Source: Paenibacillaceae bacterium
GTDB lineage: Bacteria > Bacillota > Clostridia > Lachnospirales > Lachnospiraceae
NCBI GenBank assembly: GCA_015057705.1
Contig: SVDU01000014.1
Coordinates: forward strand, 1 to 64,000
Length of the DNA: 64,000 nt
Direction: 5' to 3'
Below, in pieces: positions 31,070 through 40,684 of the stretch. Position 1 is the first letter of the stretch. Each line of letters opens with the position of its first letter. The position numbers were made by a program, and so were the translations under genes. The notes under the pieces are model-generated. The model was not told the DNA's origin. It ran no database searches and worked only from the letters and a program-made list of their open reading frames with translations.

Positions 31070-32117
31070 GGGAAAGGCATTTATAAAAAGACTGACAGGA
31101 TACCGCTTGTTTCTGCCCCTCTTCTGTCTGGTGCTTGTTCTGTTTTCCAACTTGATTAAGACTCCCAGCTTCTTTGAGGTGACGATTAAAAACGGCGTTC
31201 TCTATGGATATATTATTGACGTAATTAACCGTGCCAGCGATCTGGTTATTCTGTCTGTTGGAATGACATTGGTAGTTGCTGCATCAGGTGGTACAGATAT
31301 CTCAGTGGGGGCTGTTATGTCTGTGGCAGGAGCGGTGTGCTGCTTCATTCTTTCAGGGGGACAGCAGTCTGTAAATGAGTTTGTGAATCCTTATATTCTG
31401 GGCGTACTGGCTGCCATTCTTGCAGGAATTTTATGCGGCAGCTTTAATGGTTTCCTTGTTGCAAAGCTTAAGATCCAGCCCATGGTGGCGACGTTAATTT
31501 TATTTACCGCCGGCCGAGGAATTGCACAGCTGATTACAAAAGGCCAGATCACCTATATCCGTGTGGAATCCTATAAGATGCTGGGATCCAGCATTCCAGG
31601 CATCCCCATTCCCACTCCCGTGTTTGTGGCTCTGATCGTGGTGCTGCTCACCTACGTTCTGTTAAAAAAGACGACATTAGGACTTTATATTCAGACTGTG
31701 GGGATTAATGCGAAGGCTTCCAAGCTGATGGGAATTAAGTCTGCAATGATTATTTTTCTTTCTTATGTTTTCTGCGGTCTCTGCGCCGGTATATCCGGAC
31801 TTGTGGCCTCTTCCAGAATCTATTCTGCCGATGCCAACAACATTGGACTGAATCTGGAGTTAGATGCCATTCTTGCAGTGGCACTTGGAGGAAACAGTCT
31901 TGCAGGAGGAAAATTTTCTCTGTTAGGAAGTGTTATTGGCGCTTACACCATTCAGGCACTGAGCACCACCCTTTATGCCATGGGTGTTTCTCCAGACCAG
32001 ATCCCGGTATATAAAGCGATTGTAGTTGTTGTAATTGTGGCGTTACAGTCAACCGAGTTAAAGCGTATGGTGAGTAAACTGCAGATGAACGTTAAGTCAG
32101 GAAAGAAGGTGGCATAA
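31062..32117 (+). CDS. ytfT: sugar ABC transporter permease
   Basis: GMTLVVAASGGTDISVGAVMSVAGAV; operon position. Confidence 0.9.
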   Translation: MNKGKAFIKRLTGYRLFLPLFCLVLVLFSNLIKTPSFFEVTIKNGVLYGYIIDVINRASDLVILSVGMTLVVAASGGTDISVGAVMSVAGAVCCFILSGGQQSVNEFVNPYILGVLAAILAGILCGSFNGFLVAKLKIQPMVATLILFTAGRGIAQLITKGQITYIRVESYKMLGSSIPGIPIPTPVFVALIVVLLTYVLLKKTTLGLYIQTVGINAKASKLMGIKSAMIIFLSYVFCGLCAGISGLVASSRIYSADANNIGLNLELDAILAVALGGNSLAGGKFSLLGSVIGAYTIQALSTTLYAMGVSPDQIPVYKAIVVVVIVALQSTELKRMVSKLQMNVKSGKKVA

Positions 32118-33134
32118 ATGAAGAAGAGAGAAAAAATTGATGGAAAGGTATTTTTACTGATTATCACCATCCTTCTCTTTTTGGTGATGTATGCAGCCGG
32201 TCTGATCATATTCCAAAGCAAAGGGTTTGCAAAGCCTCAGGTATTTTTAAACCTGTTTATTTCCAATGCCGGTCTGATCGTAATTGCAGCGGGTATGACA
32301 ATGGTTATGATAACCGGTGGAATTGATATTTCGGTTGGTTCCATTGTAGCCCTGACCTGCATGATGCTTGCATGGATGATGGAAATTAAGGGAATGGGAG
32401 CTGTTCCTGCCCTTGTTATCGTTCTGATTATGGGAATTGTATTCGGCCTGGTACAGGGATTCTTAATCGCATACCTAAAGATCCAGCCCTTTATTGTCAC
32501 CCTGGCCGGAATGTTCTTTGCAAGAGGTCTGACTGCGATTATCAGTCAGGAAATGATCAGTATTAAAAATGAGCTATTTTTAAAATGGGCAAAGAGCAAA
32601 ATTAACTTAACCTTTTTAGGCGGTACCGTAAACAAAAAAGGTGTGGTGAATTATTCATTTATTTATCCCAGTGTAATCATTGCACTGATCGTTCTGATTG
32701 GTATATTTGTTCTTTTAAAGTTTACCAAGTTTGGAAGAACCATTTATGCGGTAGGCGGAAATGAACAGTCAGCACTGATGATGGGATTAAATGTCAGGCG
32801 AACCAAGCTGCTTGTTTATGTGATCAATGGTTTCTTATGTTCGTTGGGCGGTTTCTTATTCGCATTAAATACCTGCGCCGGCTTTGTTGAACAGGCAAAG
32901 GGCTTCGAAATGGAAGCCATCGCCTCAGCAGTAATTGGAGGAACCCTGCTTACCGGAGGGGTAGGCAACGTGTTTGGAAGTTTATTTGGAGTTTTAATTA
33001 AGGGTACTATTGAAACCTTTATTACATTCCAGGGTACGCTTTCTTCCTGGTGGACCAAGATAACAATTGCAGCGCTGCTGGCATTCTTTATTATTCTTCA
33101 GAGTCTGTTTGCAAAGGCAAAGGAAAAACATTAA
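32118..33134 (+). CDS. yjfF: sugar ABC transporter permease
   Basis: GMTMVMITGGIDISVGSIVALTCM, YAVGGNEQSALMMGLNVRRTK. Confidence 0.9.
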   Translation: MKKREKIDGKVFLLIITILLFLVMYAAGLIIFQSKGFAKPQVFLNLFISNAGLIVIAAGMTMVMITGGIDISVGSIVALTCMMLAWMMEIKGMGAVPALVIVLIMGIVFGLVQGFLIAYLKIQPFIVTLAGMFFARGLTAIISQEMISIKNELFLKWAKSKINLTFLGGTVNKKGVVNYSFIYPSVIIALIVLIGIFVLLKFTKFGRTIYAVGGNEQSALMMGLNVRRTKLLVYVINGFLCSLGGFLFALNTCAGFVEQAKGFEMEAIASAVIGGTLLTGGVGNVFGSLFGVLIKGTIETFITFQGTLSSWWTKITIAALLAFFIILQSLFAKAKEKH

Positions 33135-33146
33135 ACGGATTGATTG

Positions 33147-33187
33147 GAAGCCGGAGGGAGTTTATGATTCCCACGGCTTCTTTTTAT
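33147..33187 (+). terminator. rho-independent terminator after yjfF
   Basis: GAAGCCG gaGGGA gtttatga TTCCCA CGGCTTC TTTTT. Confidence 0.75.
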
Positions 33188-33315
33188 CTGCATTGTACTT
33201 GCGTTTGGTTCTTTGATTGATTATAATCGAGGAAGACTGTTTTTTTATAAACAGAAAATCAATCTGGCAAAAACGGAGGTAATACAGAAAAAGTACGCTT
33301 TTACTGGAAAAAAGT

Positions 33316-34704
33316 ATGAAAAAATTTATTGGAAACAAAGCGTTTTATAAAATGGTACTGGCCATTGCGATTCCCATTATGATCCAGAACGGAATTACTA
33401 ATTTTGTCAGTCTTCTCGATAACATCATGGTGGGAATGGTTGGTACCGGGGAGATGTCCGGAGTTGCGATTGTAAACCAGCTGATATTTGTTTTTAATGT
33501 CAGTGTGTTTGGTATCGTCTCTGGTGCGGGAATCTTTGGAGCCCAGTTTTATGGCTGTGGAAAGCATGAAGGAGTAAGGCACACCTTCCGGTTTAAATTT
33601 TTGTGCTGTCTGTTCCTGGCAGCCGTGGCGGCAGTCATATTTTATTTTTACGGAGAGAACTTAATTTACATGTACCTTCATGGGGAAGAAAGCGGCGGAG
33701 ATCTTACAATTGCTCTTACCAATGGCCGCAAATACATGCTTGTTATGATGGTGGGGCTCTTGCCCTTTGCCATAGAGCAGGCATACACCAGTACTCTTCG
33801 TGAATGTGGGGAAACCGTAATTCCCATGAAGGCAGGAATCGTTGCAGTGCTGGTTAATCTGGTTCTTAACTATATTCTTATTTTTGGTAAATTCGGAGCA
33901 CCTGTTCTTGGCGTGGTGGGCGCAGGGATTGCCACTGTTGCGGCAAGGTATATTGAGACCATAATCGTAATAGTCTGGACCCATAAGCATAAGAAACGCT
34001 TTCCATTTATTGAGGATGCATATAAGAGCATGCATATACCAGCAGGTCTGGTCGGCAAAATCTTTGTGAAGGGTACGCCTTTGATTGTAAACGAAGCTTT
34101 GTGGGCAAGCGGAGTGGCAATGTTAATGCAATGCTACTCTGTCAGGGGTCTGACTGCTGTGGCGGGATTAAATATTTCCAACACCATTGGCAATGTGTTT
34201 AATGTGGTTTATCTGGCTCTTGGAGTGTCTGTTTCCATTATTGTAGGTCAGCTTCTGGGTGCCGGAAAGATGGAGGAAGCCAGAGATACAGATACCAAAC
34301 TGATCGTATTTTCCGTTGCATCCTGTGCTGTAATGGGTACAATCCTGGCAATTGTAGCACCTCTGTTCCCGATGATTTACAATACAACCGATGAAGTGAA
34401 GCACTTGGCAGTTCAGTTTATCCGGATTCTGGCCTTTATTATGCCAATGAATGCATTTATGAATGTATCTTATTTTACACTGCGTTCCGGGGGAAAGACA
34501 GTTGTAACTTTTTTCTTTGACAGTGTGTTTATGTGGGTGGCAAGTATTCCGGCAGCATATCTATTGAGCCGATATACCCAGATCCCCATTGTTCCGCTTT
34601 ATTTTATGTGCCAGATGGTAGATATTATTAAATGTATCATCGGTTTTGTTCTGGTAAAGAAAGGGGTATGGATTCAGAATATCGTTCTGGACCATGAGGC
34701 ATAA
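33316..34704 (+). CDS. MATE family efflux transporter
   Basis: MVLAIAIPIMIQNGITNFVSLLDNIMVGMVGTGEMSGVAI. Confidence 0.94.
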   Translation: MKKFIGNKAFYKMVLAIAIPIMIQNGITNFVSLLDNIMVGMVGTGEMSGVAIVNQLIFVFNVSVFGIVSGAGIFGAQFYGCGKHEGVRHTFRFKFLCCLFLAAVAAVIFYFYGENLIYMYLHGEESGGDLTIALTNGRKYMLVMMVGLLPFAIEQAYTSTLRECGETVIPMKAGIVAVLVNLVLNYILIFGKFGAPVLGVVGAGIATVAARYIETIIVIVWTHKHKKRFPFIEDAYKSMHIPAGLVGKIFVKGTPLIVNEALWASGVAMLMQCYSVRGLTAVAGLNISNTIGNVFNVVYLALGVSVSIIVGQLLGAGKMEEARDTDTKLIVFSVASCAVMGTILAIVAPLFPMIYNTTDEVKHLAVQFIRILAFIMPMNAFMNVSYFTLRSGGKTVVTFFFDSVFMWVASIPAAYLLSRYTQIPIVPLYFMCQMVDIIKCIIGFVLVKKGVWIQNIVLDHEA

Positions 34705-34717
34705 GAAAGGAGAAGGT

Positions 34718-35713
34718 ATGATGTTTGAGTCTGTTTCCGTTGATACAACTATTGAAGAACTTTGCACAAAAAAAGAGCTCTCCCAGTTTTCTGATTATTT
34801 TTTCACTCATATGACAGAGGATGTATGGAAGCGTAAAATTGGTGATTATGGAAATGAACGGTGTGGGATACTGCCTGCGATAAAGCGGATTTATGAGGTA
34901 ATGGAAGCAAACACCCAGATAATTTATGATGTTTATCCAAAAGAGGAATGGAAAAAAGAACCGGATAAGGAACAGGTGAAACTGATTCATATGCCCGGAG
35001 ACCCGGATAAGCCCTTTGTACTTGTGTGTCCGGGAGGGGGGTATGCAAGGGAATGGGTACTGGTTGAAGGTTATCCCATCGCCGAGCAGTTAAACCGAAT
35101 GGGGTATTCTGCATTTATCTTAATTTACCGGACAGGTCAGAAGAACCTTCTTCCCAAACCTATGGAGGATACAGCAGCGGCTCTTAAATTTCTTGATGCC
35201 AATCGGGGGATGTTCCAAATCAGAATGGAAGGTTATGCAATGGCGGGATTTTCCGCGGGAGGCCATCTGGCATCTGTATGGGGAACGAAAGAGAAGGGAT
35301 ATGCGGCCTATGGTATTCATAAGCCGGGCGCTCTGTTTCTTGGTTATCCCAGCATCTCAACGGTTCAGTTTTTAAAGGATATGGAGTGGGCTTCTGATTC
35401 CGAGCGGGCAGCAGCCGTTAAGTATTTAGAACGGATCGGAGGGGAGAATTTTACAAAAGAAGGGCTGGCGGAGTACAGTGTGGAATACCTTATGGATCAG
35501 AATTATCCTCCCTGCTATCTGGTTCACAGCAAGGATGATCCGGTCGTTAATATTGAAGCCAGCTGCTTAATGGAAGAACAGCTAAAGTGCTTGAATGTCC
35601 CTCACAGAGTGCGGTTTATGGAGCATGGCGGTCACAGCTTCGGTCTTGGAAACGGGACGGAACTTCATGGCTGGCTGGCAGACGCCGTCAGTTTCTGGAA
35701 AGAGGTACGTTAA
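34718..35713 (+). CDS. alpha/beta hydrolase (acetyl-xylan esterase-like)
   Basis: LVCPGGGYAREWVLVEGYPIAEQLNRMGYSAFIL, MAGFSAGGHLASVWG, HSKDDPVVNIEAS, EHGGHSFGLG. Confidence 0.9.
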   Translation: MMFESVSVDTTIEELCTKKELSQFSDYFFTHMTEDVWKRKIGDYGNERCGILPAIKRIYEVMEANTQIIYDVYPKEEWKKEPDKEQVKLIHMPGDPDKPFVLVCPGGGYAREWVLVEGYPIAEQLNRMGYSAFILIYRTGQKNLLPKPMEDTAAALKFLDANRGMFQIRMEGYAMAGFSAGGHLASVWGTKEKGYAAYGIHKPGALFLGYPSISTVQFLKDMEWASDSERAAAVKYLERIGGENFTKEGLAEYSVEYLMDQNYPPCYLVHSKDDPVVNIEASCLMEEQLKCLNVPHRVRFMEHGGHSFGLGNGTELHGWLADAVSFWKEVR

Positions 35714-36552
35714 AGACTCTTCTCATAGTCCTGCTTTTTTTGATCAGTATACTGCTTGCGGTTTTTAGAAGGTGACATGCCGATTATGGACTTAAATACA
35801 CGGTTAAAATGGGTTACATTAGAAAAGCCCACCTCTTTGCTGATATCTGTGATTGTCCGGTTTGTCTCCATAAAAAGCCTTTGAGCATGGATAATGCGAA
35901 TGTTATTGATATACTGGATAATGGTGCTGTTGGTATAGCGCTTAAACTCCCGGCATAAGTAATAAGGGCTTAAATAAAAGCGGGAGGCCAGATCCTCCAG
36001 GGTGATGTTTTCCGAAGAATGGCTGTGAAGGTAGTGAAGAATTTCCGTAATGCGGCTCCGGTTTTCCGGGGCTGCTTTTTCATCCGCTCTTCTGGCGATT
36101 TTAATTAAAAGGAGATTGAGCAGCATCTTCATGGCATCAGAATGAAACCCTTCCCCTTCCCCCTGTTCTTTTAAAATATCGTTTAACAGAAGATGAACGG
36201 ACTGGCTGGCTTTTGTATCAAACCGGTATACTCCCGCTGACTGGCTGAGGGTGTGGAGAACTTCCGGTACAATGACAGTTTCTGGGGAAAAATAGACCAG
36301 AACCCGTTTAAAGGGCACGTCGTTATCTCCATAGGAATGGTGCATGGAGTAGGGAGGAAAAATAATAAATTCTCCTGAGTTTAAGGAATAAATATTATCG
36401 TTCACCATATGATATCGTTTTCCGTATTCCAGATAGTATAATTCAAAATATTCGTGATAATGGGATTTGGCCATGTTATCGTTCACGCCCTGAATCCGCT
36501 CACTGGCGATCATCTGGCCTCCTGCCATAATAAAACTTGCTGTATCAATCAA
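35710..36552 (-). CDS. AraC family transcriptional regulator (cupin + HTH)
   Basis: N-terminal cupin-like HYHEYFELYYLEYGKRYHMVN; C-terminal TDISKEVGFSNVTHFNRVFKSIIGMSPSKNRKQY. Confidence 0.93.
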   Translation of the reverse strand: MIDTASFIMAGGQMIASERIQGVNDNMAKSHYHEYFELYYLEYGKRYHMVNDNIYSLNSGEFIIFPPYSMHHSYGDNDVPFKRVLVYFSPETVIVPEVLHTLSQSAGVYRFDTKASQSVHLLLNDILKEQGEGEGFHSDAMKMLLNLLLIKIARRADEKAAPENRSRITEILHYLHSHSSENITLEDLASRFYLSPYYLCREFKRYTNSTIIQYINNIRIIHAQRLFMETNRTITDISKEVGFSNVTHFNRVFKSIIGMSPSKNRKQYTDQKKQDYEKSL

Positions 36553-36647
36553 GATCGTACCTCCATGGGTATAACTGGCTTCATTATAACGTTTTAATGA
36601 CCGGATATCAATATAGGATTAATGAGAAATGATATCAGTAAATGTTC

Positions 36648-36676
36648 TTGCTTTTTCTTAGATCTTGTGATATCAT
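36648..36676 (+). promoter_or_regulatory. promoter of candidate ncRNA copy 1
   Basis: TTGCTT-N17-TATCAT; predicted +1 at the A of the 5' hairpin, 7 nt downstream. Confidence 0.65.
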
Positions 36677-36682
36677 GAACTC

Positions 36683-36820
36683 AGTTAGCAATAACTAACT
36701 ACATGTGAATATTCTATACATCAGACTAACCCTCTGAGATTATCCTTCATTGACCCGTGAGGGATCATGACTCCTACAAAAAACCCGCCCCTGTAACCGC
36801 ATGACAGGGACGGGCTTTTT
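36683..36820 (+). ncRNA. candidate structured small RNA, copy 1 (family not recognised)
   Basis: Highly similar to 40461-40597; AGTTAG-N6-CTAACT hairpin, GACCCGTGAGGGATCATGACTCCTAC core, terminator hairpin with loop ACCGCATG; no ORF. Confidence 0.75.
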
Positions 36821-36827
36821 GGTTTTA

Positions 36828-39329
36828 TTACATTCCGATCATATCAAACTGTTGAAATGAAATCACAAGTCTGCTATCTTTTTTAGGATTCGGATATTTA
36901 ATCTGAATGGATTTTAATGTCTGGCTGTAGTACCAGCCGCAGTCTGCTGCCTCGAATTTTTTTCGATACAGGAAATGGGGCAATTCTTCGCCGTCTAGTG
37001 TAATCCAGAATGGTGCTTTGTCTATGCGAATTACATCTAAATAAATGCTTTCAACCGTAGTCTGATAGCTGCCCTCCTGCTTAAATTCCAAAACGGTCTG
37101 TTCACCAGAAGTCATTATAATTTCGGTCTTTAAATATTCTCCATTCTGATAATTTAATGTAGTGCCATCATCCTCGTAGAGTGTAAATGAATTGTCTTTA
37201 CCAGCAGCAAGCAGCAGGTGGATTCCCGTAACAATCTCGGTGGTTAAGTTATTCATCTGGTTTTCTGCCATAGGAATGATTGCGCCTTCCCGTACAAAGA
37301 GGGGAATGCTAGCCATTGTTACCGGGAACTCAAGAGTTTGTCCTCCCTCGAATCTTTCTCTGGTATAGAAATCATAGAACGTTTCCCCCTCGGGCAGATA
37401 GACGCTTCTTGTAAGAGCACCTTTTTCCACAATATTTGCTACCAGCAGCGAATCTCCGATCATAAAATCAATGCCCTCTTCATAACAGTCAGGATCATTC
37501 TGGAATGCGCTGCACATGGGTTCCATAATAGGCAATCCGGTTTCGTGGGCACGTTCCATAAGAGAGTACAGATAAGGGATCAGTCTGTAGCGGAACTTGA
37601 TGGCATCCCGGATATATCCGGTGTGATTTCCGTACATCCAGGGTTCTGTAACCGTATTATCTGTATTTACGGAGTGTACGGAAAATCTCGGCTGGAAAAT
37701 ACCGTTTTGAATCCAGCGAACCATCAGCTCTGCTTCCGGAGATGTACCGTAAAATCCGCCGATGTCACAGCCCTGATTTGCCACGCCGCTTAAACTCATG
37801 CCCAGTATGGTTGCAATGTTATATTTCAGTGAATCCCAGCAGGTTAAATTATCTCCAGCCCAGGTCTGAGCGTAGCGCTGAATTCCGCTGTGTCCGGACC
37901 GGCATACAATAAAAGGTCTGGTGTTGTCAAAGGTCTCATGAATGGCCTCATCAGTGATCTGGCACATGATATTGGACATTACGGATTTTAACTGGCCGAT
38001 TGTACCGCCTTTTCCTTCAAAATCACAGCGGCAGTCTTTGTCTACCATGCTGTCATATTCACAGTTATCGTTCCACACCGAGCAGGTTCCCATTTCCAGG
38101 ACATTTTCCTTTAACATTTCTTTCCATACGCTGCGGGTTACGGGCTTGGTGAAATCGGCGAAAACTCCCTTACCGCCCCACCAGGTACCAATGCCGGGCT
38201 CGTCGCTCTGGCTGTCTTTTACAAAGATATCTTTTGCTTTCATCTGTTCCAGATTGGGGTGGGAAAGAAGAATTCCAGGTTTTACATTTGGAGATACGGT
38301 AATTCCTCTTTTTTTCATCTGTGCAAAGAAGTCTCTTGGATTTTTAAAACGTTTTTCATTCCAGGTAAATACACAGCGTTTCACGCCCTGCTCCGTGTCC
38401 TGAGAGGTGTAACCGGAGGAAAGCTGGAAACCATCTACCGGGATATCCTCTTCTTTGGTTGTGTCAATAAACTCTGTGATTGCGTCATCACAGTCAGCCT
38501 CAAGCTCCGGATAATACATGGACGAGCCAAGATATCCAAGTGCATACCGGGGAAGCATGGCGGATTTACCGGTAAGATCGGTATACCCGGAAACAACCTC
38601 ACGAACAGAAGGACCGGCAATCAGGAATAAATCGATATCACCGCCGTCGGTACGATAACGGCTGTGAGGTTTCCAGTAATTGCTCTTTTCTCTTCCCATA
38701 TCAAAATCGCATTCATAAGTATTATGATAGAAATAACCCACTGCTTTTTTGGATTCGCGGTTTAATTTAATGTAAAACGGAATGTGCTTATACAGGGAAT
38801 CTGTTTCCTTTGGGTTATAACCCATGGCATCCTTGGGGCTCATGGATAGGAATTTCTGCGCTTTATTCCACTGCCCGCTCTTTTCCCCAAATCCATAGAA
38901 ACAGTCCTGGGGTGAAATTTCGCTGGTGTGAATCCGGCGATGATTGCTGTCCTCTAAATATCCAAGGTCTACAATATCAGAATGAAGGCAGGTGCCTTCT
39001 TTATCATAAACGCAGATACGGAATGGATCTTTTTCAATAATAACCTTTAACTGGGATCCGGTCAGAATGGCCTGTTCTCCGGTCTGACTGAGACTTGCAG
39101 TGGCTGGAACTACCCGCTTTCTCTGTCCTTTTAAAAGCCCGTCCATGCGGTCCTCCCATGCGGTCATAACCAGACTGTAGGATTCTTCCGCAAAATCACC
39201 GTCAAATCCAGCGCGGATTCTTAAAATGGTTTCTGTTAAAAACTGTACCCGGATCTCGATGGAATTGGTAATAATTTTAAAATACCCATCCATCTCCTTT
39301 ACTTCATTCACGTTTGTACATAGCTTCAT
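36828..39329 (-). CDS. glycoside hydrolase family 31 (alpha-glucosidase/alpha-xylosidase-like)
   Basis: YGFGEKSGQWNKAQKFLSMSPKDAMGYNP, GTCSVWNDNCEYD, WAGDNLTCWDSLKYNIATILGMSLSGVANQGCDIGGFYG. Confidence 0.92.
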   Translation of the reverse strand: MKLCTNVNEVKEMDGYFKIITNSIEIRVQFLTETILRIRAGFDGDFAEESYSLVMTAWEDRMDGLLKGQRKRVVPATASLSQTGEQAILTGSQLKVIIEKDPFRICVYDKEGTCLHSDIVDLGYLEDSNHRRIHTSEISPQDCFYGFGEKSGQWNKAQKFLSMSPKDAMGYNPKETDSLYKHIPFYIKLNRESKKAVGYFYHNTYECDFDMGREKSNYWKPHSRYRTDGGDIDLFLIAGPSVREVVSGYTDLTGKSAMLPRYALGYLGSSMYYPELEADCDDAITEFIDTTKEEDIPVDGFQLSSGYTSQDTEQGVKRCVFTWNEKRFKNPRDFFAQMKKRGITVSPNVKPGILLSHPNLEQMKAKDIFVKDSQSDEPGIGTWWGGKGVFADFTKPVTRSVWKEMLKENVLEMGTCSVWNDNCEYDSMVDKDCRCDFEGKGGTIGQLKSVMSNIMCQITDEAIHETFDNTRPFIVCRSGHSGIQRYAQTWAGDNLTCWDSLKYNIATILGMSLSGVANQGCDIGGFYGTSPEAELMVRWIQNGIFQPRFSVHSVNTDNTVTEPWMYGNHTGYIRDAIKFRYRLIPYLYSLMERAHETGLPIMEPMCSAFQNDPDCYEEGIDFMIGDSLLVANIVEKGALTRSVYLPEGETFYDFYTRERFEGGQTLEFPVTMASIPLFVREGAIIPMAENQMNNLTTEIVTGIHLLLAAGKDNSFTLYEDDGTTLNYQNGEYLKTEIIMTSGEQTVLEFKQEGSYQTTVESIYLDVIRIDKAPFWITLDGEELPHFLYRKKFEAADCGWYYSQTLKSIQIKYPNPKKDSRLVISFQQFDMIGM

Positions 39330-39597
39330 AAGGCATATACTCCTTTACTGTAATTCTAAAACAGGTTTGTGATATAATCATAAAGAAAACGGCAATCAAT
39401 TACTAGACTAAAATTGCAGACTGTCAGTCAAAACTATACATATCTTGCACTCTTTCAGAGGGAAATATGCCGGAAGCAGACGTAAACCTGGGGATAAATG
39501 AGCAAAATAGGTGTAGGATATATCAAAAAAGTGCAATTTTTGTCTAGTACTGAAAGACGAAGACGAATATAATGAAGGAAAAAAGGAGGATTCAACC

Positions 39598-40398
39598 ATG
39601 GCCAGTATGAATTGTCATTATTATAGTTATTCTTTAGGACATACCGTGGATGTTAATGTATTCGTACCAACACCAGAGGGGAATGAACAGATTACCAGTG
39701 AATCGGCAAAGAAAGCATTTCCTTATGAGAAAGGTCTGCCAGTTTTATATCTGCTTCATGGAGCGTTTGGAGATTACAGCTCCTGGATGCGTTTTTCCAA
39801 CATCGAGCGTTATGCTCAGAAGCATTGCTGTGTGGTAGTTATGGCGTCAGCGGAAAATAGCTTCTATCAGGATATGTACCATGGAAACCGTTACTTCACC
39901 TTCTTTTCAGAAGAGCTTCCTGGATTTATTAAAAGTATTTTTCCGGTTTCCAAAAGACGGGAGGATACCTTTGTAGCAGGACTGTCCATGGGAGGCTATG
40001 GAGCATGGTTTCTGGGACTGTCAAAACCGGAACAGTATGCAAAGGCTGCCAGTATGTCCGGTGCGCTTAATATTGTGAAAACCTTTGAGGAAATTAAAAA
40101 TGGATCAATTGATGGTCCGTTCCCCTGGAAAAATATTTTTGAAAATCCCGATGAGATTGCCGGAAGCAGTGCAGATCTGATGGTACTGTATGACCGCTGC
40201 GTAAAAGACGGAATTGTACCGGAGCTTTATCAGGCATGCGGAACGGAAGATTTCCTTTATGAAATGAATAAAGAAGTAAAGAAAATAATGGAAGAAAAGG
40301 GTGCTCATGTAATTTATGAGGAAGGACCGGGCAATCATAACTGGGATTTCTGGGATCAGTATATCAAGAATGTCCTGCAATGGATGCTTCCGGTTTAG
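39598..40398 (+). CDS. alpha/beta hydrolase, esterase D/tributyrin esterase family
   Basis: LPVLYLLHGAFGDYSSWMRFSNIERYAQ, VAGLSMGGYGAWFLGL nucleophile elbow, GPGNHNWDFWD. Confidence 0.92.
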   Translation: MASMNCHYYSYSLGHTVDVNVFVPTPEGNEQITSESAKKAFPYEKGLPVLYLLHGAFGDYSSWMRFSNIERYAQKHCCVVVMASAENSFYQDMYHGNRYFTFFSEELPGFIKSIFPVSKRREDTFVAGLSMGGYGAWFLGLSKPEQYAKAASMSGALNIVKTFEEIKNGSIDGPFPWKNIFENPDEIAGSSADLMVLYDRCVKDGIVPELYQACGTEDFLYEMNKEVKKIMEEKGAHVIYEEGPGNHNWDFWDQYIKNVLQWMLPV

Positions 40399-40425
40399 TT
40401 GAGAATTCTTACCTAAAAAGAGGGC

Positions 40426-40454
40426 TTGTTTTTTAAGAAACCTTATGATATTAT
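40426..40454 (+). promoter_or_regulatory. promoter of candidate ncRNA copy 2
   Basis: TTGTTT-N17-TATTAT; predicted +1 at same relative position as copy 1. Confidence 0.65.
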
Positions 40455-40460
40455 AATGAC

Positions 40461-40597
40461 AGTTAGTTAAACCTAACTGCGTGTGAATATTCTAACATCA
40501 GACTAACCCTCTGATTGCATCCTTCATTTGACCCGTGAGGGATCATGACTCCTACGAAAAAGCCGTACCTGTTACCGCATGACAGTACGGCTTTTTT
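40461..40597 (+). ncRNA. candidate structured small RNA, copy 2 (family not recognised)
   Basis: Same architecture as 36683-36820 with compensatory changes in the terminator stem. Confidence 0.78.
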
Positions 40598-40684
40598 GGT
40601 TATCTGGGTGCGGAATTGACGCCATTATCTGATAGTGCTATTATTGGGTTAATTCGTGGTATTTAAATAAAAAGGAGCGTGTAA

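Noticed and set aside
36683-36820. Canonical fluoride riboswitch call for the repeated RNA
   Set aside because: The 5' GGnGATG element and pseudoknot complement are missing and neither copy precedes a crcB or fluoride transporter gene.
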